The notes under the pieces are model-generated. The model did not search any database. It was not told the DNA's origin and saw only the letters and a list, made by a program, of their open reading frames with translations. Shown here piece by piece: positions 14,130 through 21,054 of a stretch of DNA of 24,302 nucleotides. Positions within the stretch are counted from its first letter, which is position 1, and the number at the start of each line of letters is the position of its first letter. Origin of the DNA: a virus; the IMG/VR virus record IMGVR_UViG_3300041583_000045, positions 1 through 24,302 of that record, one strand, 5' to 3'. The position numbers were made by a program, and so were the translations under genes.

Positions 14130-15716
14130 TCAGCTCTCGACAGCTGGCAGAGGCTCCCCTGGCAGATCAGCTGGGCCGAACAGTCCGACGAGAGTCGGGT
14201 CGCTGAGCCCATTCTCAGAGCGCACCTTCGCGGCTTCTTCGCTGACTTCTTTGGGGCTCCAATCGGGATGCAGCATGCCGATGAGAACTTCAGTCGACGC
14301 GGCTTGAGCTGATCGCACGAGCGCGACAGTCTGAGCGAGCTCCATGATTGACGGCTGAACAGCGTCAGGCACTTCGAGTCGCACAGGATACGCAGTCACG
14401 CCAGAGCCGAAGAATCGAGCGTCGACATGAATGAGCGTTTCGAGCAGGTGTTCGATCTGTCTGAAGTAGCGCAGTTTTTTCTCACGAGTCATGAGTGACT
14501 TCTTCGCACGCCCGCTGAACTCTGTCGCTGTCATGTTGCGATTCGACTCACCCTGATCAGCGCTAGGTGTGTAGCCGCATGATTCCATCACGCGTCGAAC
14601 GAGCATGTCGAGCGCGCGAACGTGCTCTTCGACGCGAATTCTGAACTGCACTTGATCGATGGGTGCATCGCCGCTCTCGCCAGGCTGACGCTTCAGACGA
14701 GTGAAGAGACGCTGATCGGGGTCGAAGCTCGCGCCTCCCCCGGGGCCACCTTTTTCGAGCATGTAGTCCGCGACGAGCAGACGAGATCTTCCGTCTTCGA
14801 TGTCGCGCATGAGACTTGTCATCGTGCGATCGATAGCGTCGAACAGTGTGATCGCGCCAGGGCTGAAGTCTGAGCGGCCCGCGTAGCCCAAACGATCGAG
14901 CGGGTCAGGCAACAGATTCGGAACGCTGATCGCGTCGAGACGATTTTCGATCATCGCGATCGAGCTCTCGTCATCGACGAGTGCCGCCAAGCTCGCTGTC
15001 GCGGGATGATCTGCAAGAGGCAGTCTCATGCCCAGCTTCGACACTGAACCGCGATACAAGCCGTGATAAACGCGCCCGCGCTCGTGTCGTTCTAAGTGTC
15101 GCCAGCGAGTGTCGCCGTCTGAGTAGACGATCGACCAGAATGTAACCGCTTCCAGCTGGCCGAATCGATACTCAGGGACAAGCGCGTCGCCCTCGATGCG
15201 TGCGATCGTGGGCATGCTCATTGTTGTCGCGTCATAGCTGATGCGAAACCCAACTCGACCCAGAGCCGCAGCTGTCTCAGCAGCAGCGATGAGCGTCGCG
15301 ATGAAGCCTGTCTCGTCGATGATCTTGTCAAGTCGTGACTGAGTGCGCGCGAGATCAGCAGTCTGCTCGACGCTCAGCTGTTGCCCGTCTGCCAGCGTCT
15401 CAGGCCATTTGACGACGAACCTGACACCCTCACCGAACAGCAGCTCAGAGCTGAGCTGAGCGATGTCTTGAGCGATCGGAACATGAATCTTGTCATCAGG
15501 GGCAGTCGCGTCGTACTTAGCCCAGAACCAGCCGAACCAGCGAGAGATCGCATGCTTCAGCGGTGAGCTCACTGACGAAGTTGATGCTGTGCCGCCGTAC
15601 AGTTGCCCCAGCTTTGCCGGGTCGCCGCCGTACCAAGTAGCGTTCACTCGCATACGATCGTAGGCGCTTGTCTCCCGCTCGGGAGGCCATTCGATATTAT
15701 TCTCGGGCAGACCCAT
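14130..15716 (-). CDS. Portal protein (SPP1 gp6-like family)
   Basis: A 528-residue portal subunit, which would form the twelve-fold ring at the packaging vertex. It follows the large terminase and precedes MuF, the normal order. Features typical of SPP1 gp6-like portals include the N-terminal 'WFGWFWAKYDATAPDDKIHV', 'PIAQDIAQLSSELLFGEGV' and the central 'DAIDRTMTSLMRDIEDGRSR'. The C-terminal half holds 'SGRAKKSLMTREKKLRYF' and 'HPDWSPKEVSEEAAKV', also normal for the family. The ATG overlaps the stop of the 34-residue gene as TGATG. The length is normal, so it appears intact. Confidence 0.93.
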   Translation of the reverse strand: MGLPENNIEWPPERETSAYDRMRVNATWYGGDPAKLGQLYGGTASTSSVSSPLKHAISRWFGWFWAKYDATAPDDKIHVPIAQDIAQLSSELLFGEGVRFVVKWPETLADGQQLSVEQTADLARTQSRLDKIIDETGFIATLIAAAETAAALGRVGFRISYDATTMSMPTIARIEGDALVPEYRFGQLEAVTFWSIVYSDGDTRWRHLERHERGRVYHGLYRGSVSKLGMRLPLADHPATASLAALVDDESSIAMIENRLDAISVPNLLPDPLDRLGYAGRSDFSPGAITLFDAIDRTMTSLMRDIEDGRSRLLVADYMLEKGGPGGGASFDPDQRLFTRLKRQPGESGDAPIDQVQFRIRVEEHVRALDMLVRRVMESCGYTPSADQGESNRNMTATEFSGRAKKSLMTREKKLRYFRQIEHLLETLIHVDARFFGSGVTAYPVRLEVPDAVQPSIMELAQTVALVRSAQAASTEVLIGMLHPDWSPKEVSEEAAKVRSENGLSDPTLVGLFGPADLPGEPLPAVES

Positions 15717-15820
15717 CAGGCTCTCGCTCTCGTTGTCGATTCGCTTATCGGCCCCGCCGAGTTGATCATGATCGTACCGTGATAGCGCGTCGAGTTCGTC
15801 AGCGACAGACGCTCACTCAT
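15716..15820 (-). CDS. Possible small gene between terminase and portal (34 residues)
   Basis: The ATG at 15820 overlaps the large terminase stop and the TGA overlaps the portal ATG (TGATG), so it fills the 96-base gap exactly. The product starts MSERLSLTNSTRYHGTIMIN and is small, basic and Ser/Thr-rich with no recognisable motif or membrane helix. It may serve only to carry ribosomes from terminase to portal. Precise tiling at both ends is the main support; composition gives none. Confidence 0.45.
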   Translation of the reverse strand: MSERLSLTNSTRYHGTIMINSAGPISESTTRARA

Positions 15821-17144
15821 CTTCCATGCTCTCGCGATTGTCAGCTGGCGCTAACGGAATCGTGTCTCGCCAGTAGCGACGCGAAGTGAAGATCGCATAT
15901 CTGAGCGCGTCAGCTTCGTCGTCGTCTTGCTTGATCGGGCGCGTTTCGCCTTTCGCAGCAGCAGCGCTGTCCCACCTGTAGCCGGGTAATGAGTTGATCA
16001 AGTGAGGGCACGACTCGCGCACGATGAACAGTCGATCGTTTGCGAGCAGCGACGAGATCGTCTGAATACCCGCGAGCACACTGTTATGAGCTCGAATTGT
16101 GTTTGTCTGTCCACGATCGAACAGCTCTTGTCTGACGACAGCAGCAGCAGGGTCGACAGCTATCCAGGTGGGTCGTCGCCATGATTCGACTGGCTGATCT
16201 GCGAGCCAATTCTGAAGCATCGAAACGTGTTGTCCGACTGTCGCTGTGTCTGGTGCGAACTCGTCGAGAACGAACAGAGCTGGACGGCTGACTGTTACGC
16301 CGTCGATGTCAGAGACGAGACGTTGCCCTCTGCCGAGCAGATAGCCGCGCGTTCGATGCGTTGTTCCGTAGTCGAGTCCGACGATGAGCACTTCGTCGAT
16401 CGTGGGCAGAGACGCGCGTGAGATCGCATGCTTGTCGACATCGAACTCAGGGTATACAGCGCCTTCAGCTGACACCCACAAGCCTTCGATGAAGCGCTGT
16501 CGCCAAACGCCAGAGTGTTCGCGTTCGAGACTTTCGATGTACTCACTCGACAGTCCCGGGTTGTCTCTCATTGTGAAGTGCTCGACGTACCAATCGACGA
16601 GCTCGCCAATTCGATTGAGATAGTCGACTTTCAGCCAGTGTCGCGGCGCGTCTGGGTTCGTTGTCGCGAACAGTCGAGCGCCGTCGACGCTCATTCTGCC
16701 GAGCAGCTGAGCGAAGAACTCACGCGGTAGAACAGTGAGCTCGTCGACGAGTGCCCCTGCCACGGTGAAGCCTCGAATCTTCGACTCAGCTTTCGCGTCG
16801 TTCGCGCCGATGATATGAACGACGCGCCCGAACATGAGCGCTGTTGGGGCTCCCTGACGATAGTGAACGAACGGCCTGAACACTGCCAGAGTTGGGTCGT
16901 TCTCAATCGGCTCGAACAGATTGCGAAACGTGCTCTCTCGTGTCTTGCCGATCATGACAAGTGCCCCCCGTTTCGGGGCGGCTGTCGCGATGAACACGAG
17001 CCACGCGATCAGCTGAGTGAATGTTTTGCCTGATCTGATTGAGCCTTCATACAAGTTCACTCGCTTAGTTGATCGTGCGAGCACGCGCGTTTGTTTCTGC
17101 GACAGCGGTAATACATCTGTAACAGCGTTACTCATTCGTTTCAC
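15813..17144 (-). CDS. terL: Terminase large subunit
   Basis: A 443-residue DNA-packaging motor. The ATPase half has Walker A EGSIRSGKT (residues 33-41), Walker B GALVDE (130-135, catalytic Glu135) and the coupling motif ATTNPD (160-165). The nuclease half has acidic residues expected of an RNase H-like fold: Asp258 in IVGLDYG, Asp331 in WIAVDPA and the DDDEADALRYA cluster at 407-417. This fits the PBSX/terminase_3-type family. It starts at GTG 17144, overlapping the small subunit by 17 bases, with GGAAG six bases upstream; ATG 17135 is an alternative. Confidence 0.95.
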   Translation of the reverse strand: MKRMSNAVTDVLPLSQKQTRVLARSTKRVNLYEGSIRSGKTFTQLIAWLVFIATAAPKRGALVMIGKTRESTFRNLFEPIENDPTLAVFRPFVHYRQGAPTALMFGRVVHIIGANDAKAESKIRGFTVAGALVDELTVLPREFFAQLLGRMSVDGARLFATTNPDAPRHWLKVDYLNRIGELVDWYVEHFTMRDNPGLSSEYIESLEREHSGVWRQRFIEGLWVSAEGAVYPEFDVDKHAISRASLPTIDEVLIVGLDYGTTHRTRGYLLGRGQRLVSDIDGVTVSRPALFVLDEFAPDTATVGQHVSMLQNWLADQPVESWRRPTWIAVDPAAAVVRQELFDRGQTNTIRAHNSVLAGIQTISSLLANDRLFIVRESCPHLINSLPGYRWDSAAAAKGETRPIKQDDDEADALRYAIFTSRRYWRDTIPLAPADNRESMEDE

Positions 17145-17718
17145 TCTCGTCTTCCAGCTGTCCGTCTGCGTCGAGCTTCAGCACAGAGCTGATGAACGCA
17201 CCCAGCACGACGCGCACTTCGTCGACACCAGAATCAGCAGCAGGCTCGTACAGTCCAGTCAGCTTCGCTCTCATGTCTTTGATCTTGATCATGCGATCGA
17301 TCGCGCCCAGATCTCCCTGCATGATGCGAGCGCCAAGAGCACGCTCAGCCTGATCGAGTGATTCGAGTTCGATCTGTCGCAGCTCTTTCGCCGCTTCACG
17401 CGGGATGAGCTTCAGCTCTTTCGCGACCTGCTGATGAGCGGTGCCGCGACTGCCCCAACCAATACGATCTGCGATCTGCTGATACGTCATTCGACGAGCT
17501 CGCATGTCGAGAGCTTGACGGCGTTTCTCAGCAGCATCTTTCTCGTACTGAGCGCGCGACTTCACTGTGGGCTTCTTGACGCGTTCGCTCTGATCGCGTT
17601 TCGCTGTGATCGTGCTCTTGACGCGCGGCTTCCTGATAGCGGGCTTCACTGGGTCAGTTGTGGCTGTTGTCTGTCGCGTGATCTTTGATCTGTCCGCCCC
17701 AGTCGGTTGCTGTGTCAT
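17128..17718 (-). CDS. terS: Terminase small subunit
   Basis: A 196-residue protein just upstream of the large subunit. The N-terminal about 65 residues are Lys/Arg/Thr-rich and look disordered. Residues about 75-102 ('RMTYQQIADRIGWGSRGTAH') form a helix-turn-helix for recognising the packaging site, followed by 'LRQIELESLDQAERALGARI', a helical oligomerisation segment of the kind seen in actinophage small terminases. The C-terminus is acidic. The ATG at 17718 opens the packaging operon after a 57-base gap without a recognisable promoter. Confidence 0.9.
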   Translation of the reverse strand: MTQQPTGADRSKITRQTTATTDPVKPAIRKPRVKSTITAKRDQSERVKKPTVKSRAQYEKDAAEKRRQALDMRARRMTYQQIADRIGWGSRGTAHQQVAKELKLIPREAAKELRQIELESLDQAERALGARIMQGDLGAIDRMIKIKDMRAKLTGLYEPAADSGVDEVRVVLGAFISSVLKLDADGQLEDESETNE

Positions 17719-17775
17719 GAGTCTCCAACTCTGTTCGACTTGTCACAGCGTACCTGCGAGCTTCGCGCGTTTCGT

Positions 17776-18012
17776 TTAGTGTTCGATTTCTTCCCATACT
17801 TCGTCGATGTTGTCTGCTGAATACCAAGTCACGAGTCCGACATCTTCGTGGCATGCTTCGAGGAAGATGCCTTCTTCGACTTCGTGGATTTGATATTCCA
17901 TTCCTGTTCGTTCGTTGTAGTGCGAGAGCGCGCCGTCGTCGTCGACGTAGTTTGCTTTCGAGACGCTGAGAGGCACGCTGTCGCGATGTATGCCGAGCCG
18001 TCTGATTGTCAT
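17776..18012 (-). CDS. Unknown protein (78 residues)
   Basis: A small acidic alpha/beta protein beginning MTIRRLGIHRDSVPLSVSKA and ending 'TWYSADNIDEVWEEIEH'. The ATG overlaps the previous stop (ATGA). No motif is recognised; the single Cys and lack of a membrane segment suggest a soluble protein. It is the last of the unknown small genes before the terminase operon, and codon use looks like its neighbours. Confidence 0.72.
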   Translation of the reverse strand: MTIRRLGIHRDSVPLSVSKANYVDDDGALSHYNERTGMEYQIHEVEEGIFLEACHEDVGLVTWYSADNIDEVWEEIEH

Positions 18013-18323
18013 GAGTTGACGATCGTGTTCGACTGTTGCTCTTCGTACTCGTGAGATCTCATGAGATAGCTGAAGTCCAGTTCGAGTCGTTCGGCGGCTT
18101 CTCGTGCATGTCTGACGAGTTGCTTGAGATGCGGGTGTTTGGCGAACAGTTTTGAGCGTAAGTCGATCGCGTCGAGCTCGTATCGTGTTTCGATGATGCT
18201 GAGCCAGTCGACGGCGGCGCTGTCGCCGTATTCGTTTGCGATCGTCGAGATGTTCGATGTCGGCGCGAGCTGTTTGAGTTCTTCGACGAACTTGAGTCGA
18301 TCTTCGCGTGGTTCAGTGTTCAT
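18009..18323 (-). CDS. Unknown helical protein (104 residues)
   Basis: It starts MNTEPREDRLKFVEELKQLA behind GAAAGGCACGCATC, a variant of the common leader. The sequence is predominantly helical and charged, with 'FAKHPHLKQLVRHAREAAER' in the middle and no Cys. No family is recognised. It is coupled by ATGA to the next gene, so the two may act together. Confidence 0.72.
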   Translation of the reverse strand: MNTEPREDRLKFVEELKQLAPTSNISTIANEYGDSAAVDWLSIIETRYELDAIDLRSKLFAKHPHLKQLVRHAREAAERLELDFSYLMRSHEYEEQQSNTIVNS

Positions 18324-18339
18324 GATGCGTGCCTTTCGT

Positions 18340-18726
18340 TTAGCTGTCGAGGGTGTCGAAGTTGATTCCTGTTGCTTTCATGGCGGCTGTGACGATTGCG
18401 AACTGTTCGACTGTGATGAGATCTCGAACGATGATCGCTTCAGCGGCGAGCGCGGCGTTTGCTGGCATGCGTCGAGCAGCGTCGCAGCCGCCGAGCTTCG
18501 CGATCGTTCGCGCTGACTGCGCAGCTGTCACGCGAGCGTTGTGTCGTTTCGCTGTGTGTGCTGTGACGACAACCCAAGTGATAGCTTCGCGACGCTCAGC
18601 GCTCTTCTGAGCGCTCTCTGAGATGCGTCGTGCTGAATTGCGTGCCGCTCCCCACTGTTCGGCAGTGAGCTCGCTGAGCTGTGTCAGATATGCGTTCAGC
18701 TGAGCTGTCGAACTGTGATCACTCAT
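18340..18726 (-). CDS. Unknown Ala-rich helical protein (128 residues)
   Basis: An Ala/Arg-rich, all-helical protein starting MSDHSSTAQLNAYLTQLSEL. The stretch 'AITWVVVTAHTAKRHNARV' is moderately hydrophobic but broken by charge, so it is not an obvious membrane span. The ATG overlaps the end of the 43-residue gene by 8 bases. No family is recognised. The long Ala content and regular Arg spacing could indicate nucleic-acid or coiled-coil contacts, but that is speculation. Confidence 0.72.
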   Translation of the reverse strand: MSDHSSTAQLNAYLTQLSELTAEQWGAARNSARRISESAQKSAERREAITWVVVTAHTAKRHNARVTAAQSARTIAKLGGCDAARRMPANAALAAEAIIVRDLITVEQFAIVTAAMKATGINFDTLDS

Positions 18727-18850
18727 CGAGTGTCTCTTTTGGCTTGATCAGCTGGCTCATCGCTGTCATCGCGTTCAGTGTTGTCCAGACGCTCAACACT
18801 TCGCCCTTGTCTGAGTCTGGCGTGTCGACTGTGATGTCGTCGTCGCTCAT
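18719..18850 (-). CDS. Small protein of unknown function (43 residues)
   Basis: The ATG at 18850 overlaps the stop of the membrane protein gene (ATGA), and its end overlaps the next gene by 8 bases. The product begins MSDDDITVDTPDSDKGEVLS and is acidic at the N-terminus, then 'VWTTLNAMTAMSQLIKPKE'. No motif is recognised. Overlap at both ends supports a genuine gene in the operon. Confidence 0.62.
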   Translation of the reverse strand: MSDDDITVDTPDSDKGEVLSVWTTLNAMTAMSQLIKPKETLDE

Positions 18851-18999
18851 GCGTCTTGACTCATTTTCTTTCGCCATTTGCGGCGCTGAAGCTGACTGTC
18901 GAGAATGAGCCCCGCTGACGAGATGACGATGAGCGTGATCGCTGTGATCAGAAACGTCGCGAAGTGATCAGCGACGAAGCTCGCGATGTCGTCGAGCAT
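18847..18999 (-). CDS. Small single-span membrane protein (50 residues)
   Basis: It starts MLDDIASFVADHFATFLITA and continues with ITLIVISSAGLILDSQLQRR, giving one hydrophobic span (about residues 13-33) followed by a strongly basic tail (RRKWRKK). This N-out/C-in-like arrangement is typical of small phage inner-membrane proteins, including some holin-like and superinfection-exclusion proteins. Its own ribosome-binding site is poor; the ATG overlaps the stop of a 9-codon leader that has a good one. Its stop overlaps the next ATG. Confidence 0.68.
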   Translation of the reverse strand: MLDDIASFVADHFATFLITAITLIVISSAGLILDSQLQRRKWRKKMSQDA

Positions 19000-19028
19000 C
19001 AGCTGTTCTCTGTCTGTGGAAAGTTCAT
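18999..19028 (-). CDS. Nine-codon leader peptide
   Basis: ATG 19028 follows GAAAGG at seven bases and encodes MNFPQTENS, with a TGA overlapping the ATG of the membrane protein gene (TGATG). It lies 11 bases after the stop of the preceding gene. It may exist only to deliver ribosomes to the membrane gene, which lacks its own strong site. Confidence 0.4.
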   Translation of the reverse strand: MNFPQTENS

Positions 19029-19039
19029 GCTGTGACCTT

Positions 19040-19345
19040 TCATTCTGTGAACGCGTTTCGCGCCCACTGTTGAGCAGTGTATTTCGCTTGCTCGTCAGCT
19101 CGTCGAGTCGACGCGCGTTCGATGCGAGCCCGTTTGGCGATCTGTGAGTTCACTTTCATCGCAGCGTAGATCTCAGCCTGCCCCTCGTCGGTGAGGGTGT
19201 AGCTCGTGCTTCCGCCCTTATGCGTTGCCACGTTCAGTCTCGCGAGCTCTCGCGCATGCAGTTCTAGGACTGTGGGAACCGCTGTGAGCGCTTGTGCCGC
19301 GTTAGCGTGATCGATGATGCGTGAGTATCGTCGAGCAGCGTTCAC
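19040..19345 (-). CDS. Possible winged-helix protein (101 residues)
   Basis: A basic protein starting at GTG 19345, four bases overlapping the upstream helix-turn-helix gene (GTGA). Residues about 18-60, 'TAVPTVLELHARELARLNVA' followed by 'GGSTSYTLTDEGQAEIYAA', resemble a winged helix: a recognition helix, a short basic wing and the 'Y.LT.eG' turn common in such domains. The C-terminal third is Arg/Ala-rich helix. It may bind DNA together with its neighbour. The call is pattern-based. Confidence 0.6.
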   Translation of the reverse strand: MNAARRYSRIIDHANAAQALTAVPTVLELHARELARLNVATHKGGSTSYTLTDEGQAEIYAAMKVNSQIAKRARIERASTRRADEQAKYTAQQWARNAFTE

Positions 19346-19590
19346 GCTTTACGACCGCCGCCAGAGCCGCGCCCTGGTCGTTTCAGCTTCCATGCGTCGA
19401 CAGTCTGACGAGTCCACGCGGGCGTGCGCGAGAACGTCGCATCAGCAGGCGGCAGATCGCCGGGTCGCGTTGTGTTGTCGCGTCGATTCTTCAGCGCTCG
19501 CTGATGATAGACGCGCATCGACCCGACTGTGACATCGATGTCTGCCGCGATCTCTGCGAGTGTCAGATATGTTGTCATCGTTTGCTTCAT
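19342..19590 (-). CDS. Helix-turn-helix protein, excisionase/MerR-like
   Basis: An 82-residue basic protein. 'YLTLAEIAADIDVTVGSMRV' is a helix-turn-helix of the MerR/excisionase kind, and 'AWTRQTVDAW' resembles the 'pvW....V..W' segment of that group. The C-terminus (RPGRGSGGGRKA) is a basic tail. The ATG at 19590 lies 11 bases behind a 10-bp hairpin and lacks a clear ribosome-binding site; ATG 19578 is an alternative (MTTYLTLAEI). A transcriptional regulator is likelier than an excisionase, since no integrase is visible. Confidence 0.72.
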   Translation of the reverse strand: MKQTMTTYLTLAEIAADIDVTVGSMRVYHQRALKNRRDNTTRPGDLPPADATFSRTPAWTRQTVDAWKLKRPGRGSGGGRKA

Positions 19591-19601
19591 GAGAACAGAC
19601 T

Positions 19602-19633
19602 ACAGCGTCGCCCGCACGTTCGAGCGACGCTGT
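19602..19633 (-). terminator. Inverted repeat between DUF932 and the helix-turn-helix gene
   Basis: A perfect 10-bp inverted repeat (ACAGCGTCGC at 19602-19611 with its complement at 19624-19633, loop 12 bases) lies between the DUF932 stop and the next ATG. There is no T-run. It could be a terminator, a binding site for the adjacent regulator or an mRNA hairpin covering the start region. Confidence 0.55.
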
Positions 19634-19640
19634 GCTGATC

Positions 19641-20654
19641 TCAGACTTTCAGAACCGAACGCGACAGAGCAGAGAACGCCGTCTCTTTGATCGACTGAAC
19701 ACTCTTCGACGTAACGACGCGGCGAGCGCGAGCTACATCAGCAGAGTCGCCAGTCGATCGAACGCCCATGTTGTGATCAATGTACTCAGTGATCGCCTGA
19801 TACGCGCCCCAGCGATTGCCGTGCATGCCGCGCATCGTGTCGCCGTCGCTGTTCCAGATCGCGCTGACCCCCGCGCGATGCTCGTCGACGACGTTCTTCG
19901 CGCGAGCTGTCGTCGCAGTCGCCCCGCCGAACAGCTGAGCTGTGATCTTGTCGAACGCGCGATCAGAGATCGACTTCTCGATCATCATCTGAGCGCTCAG
20001 CTCGAACTCTTCGGCGTACTTCCAGGTCATGCTCAGAGCTTCGCGCGCCTCTTGCAGACGACTCGACGCGATGCCATTGTGGCGAACGCTGAACGACGAC
20101 ACAGCAGATCGAAGAGCAGCCGCTTGAGTGTTCGCACAGACAACTCGAACAGGCGAGATCATGAAGCGAAACGATGAAGTGCCGTCATGAGAGTTGAGCC
20201 CGATCAGATACATATCCACAGCGTCTTTGCCGCCGATGAGCATCGTCTCTGGCATCTTCATTGTGATGAACGTCTCACGCCCGCCGCGAAGTGAGCCAGC
20301 TGTCTCGAAGTGTGCCCCTGACTCGTCGACGATCGCGTCGAGCAGATCAGCGTGAGCTTCATTCTGAATCGGCGTATAGTGCCCGCCCACGACTCCCAGA
20401 TAGGTCGACGCGTTCGAGATCGGGTTCGTGTAGATCGTCGCGAAGCGGTTGCCGATTGCGACTTCGTTGCCGTGCTCGTCGCGAGCGAAGATCTGCGTCT
20501 TCCGCACGTTCCAGCCAGCTAAGTGAGCAGCAGCGAGCGCGTGCTCTGCGTTCATCGCGTCGTCGACGACTGTCCCCAGTCTGTGCCACGCGTCGAGCTT
20601 CGCGCTGGCGAAGCTGTGGATGCCGGGTGCAAGTTCGTTCAGTTCGTGTGCCAT
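19641..20654 (-). CDS. DUF932 phage/plasmid-like protein
   Basis: A 337-residue protein matching the DUF932 (phage/plasmid-like, TIGR03299) family: N-terminal 'AWHRLGTVVDDAMNAEHALA' and 'AGWNVRKTQIFA', then 'FATIYTNPISNASTYLGVVG', 'FRFMISPVRVVCANTQAAAL' and 'FSVRHNGIASSRLQEAREAL'. Length is normal for the family. Members are frequent in phages and plasmids of actinobacteria, often near replication or recombination genes; their biochemical role is not firmly established as far as I know. The ATG has the GAAAGGCATCTC leader, and hairpins flank the gene on both sides. Confidence 0.88.
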   Translation of the reverse strand: MAHELNELAPGIHSFASAKLDAWHRLGTVVDDAMNAEHALAAAHLAGWNVRKTQIFARDEHGNEVAIGNRFATIYTNPISNASTYLGVVGGHYTPIQNEAHADLLDAIVDESGAHFETAGSLRGGRETFITMKMPETMLIGGKDAVDMYLIGLNSHDGTSSFRFMISPVRVVCANTQAAALRSAVSSFSVRHNGIASSRLQEAREALSMTWKYAEEFELSAQMMIEKSISDRAFDKITAQLFGGATATTARAKNVVDEHRAGVSAIWNSDGDTMRGMHGNRWGAYQAITEYIDHNMGVRSTGDSADVARARRVVTSKSVQSIKETAFSALSRSVLKV

Positions 20655-20669
20655 GAGATGCCTTTCGTT

Positions 20670-20695
20670 TCACGAGCGAGTTGTTTCGCTCGTGA
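20670..20695 (-). other. Hairpin directly upstream of the DUF932 ribosome-binding site
   Basis: A perfect 10-bp stem (TCACGAGCGA with its complement, loop 6 bases) ends four bases before GAAAGG of the DUF932 gene. On the minus strand it is followed by AAACGAAAGG, not T-rich, so an mRNA structure, operator or weak terminator are all possible. It follows the previous stop by about 30 bases. Confidence 0.6.
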
Positions 20696-20726
20696 GAACA
20701 TCATCACACACTGAACAGCGTTTCGT

Positions 20727-21050
20727 CTAGCTGGCTGAGTCTTTTCTTTTTTCCATCTCAGCATCGACGACAGCGTTCACCCAAAGATCAGCCAGCGCCG
20801 CGATGTCGACATACTCATGAGCGACGCGCTCGCCGTCGATCTCGACGAGCAGCGACAGACGAGAGTTGCCGTGCCCCGCGCCAGTATCAACTCGCGAGAC
20901 GACAGCGTGACCGTCGATGCTCTGCGACAACACTGCCCACGTTTCGACTTCACCCGCCCGCAGCAGCTCCCCCTGATCGTCATGAACGATCGCGATCAGC
21001 GTTCGCGTCGTCGATCGATCGCTCGTCTGAAGCTCTGTGTTCTCACCCAT
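20727..21050 (-). CDS. Unknown protein following the ABC-GNAT gene (107 residues)
   Basis: I chose ATG 21050 (MGENTELQTSDRSTTRTLIA), four bases after the ABC-GNAT stop and preceded by GAGGGAGAAG; a TTG at 21098 would overlap that gene by 44 bases. The product is an acidic alpha/beta protein with strands 'TLIAIVHDDQGELL', 'SRLSLLVEIDGERVAHE' and a helix 'IAALADLWVNAVVDAEMEKR'. No family is recognised. Tight linkage suggests it belongs to the ParB/ABC-GNAT transcript and could be a partner. Confidence 0.7.
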   Translation of the reverse strand: MGENTELQTSDRSTTRTLIAIVHDDQGELLRAGEVETWAVLSQSIDGHAVVSRVDTGAGHGNSRLSLLVEIDGERVAHEYVDIAALADLWVNAVVDAEMEKRKDSAS

Positions 21051-21054
21051 CGTC

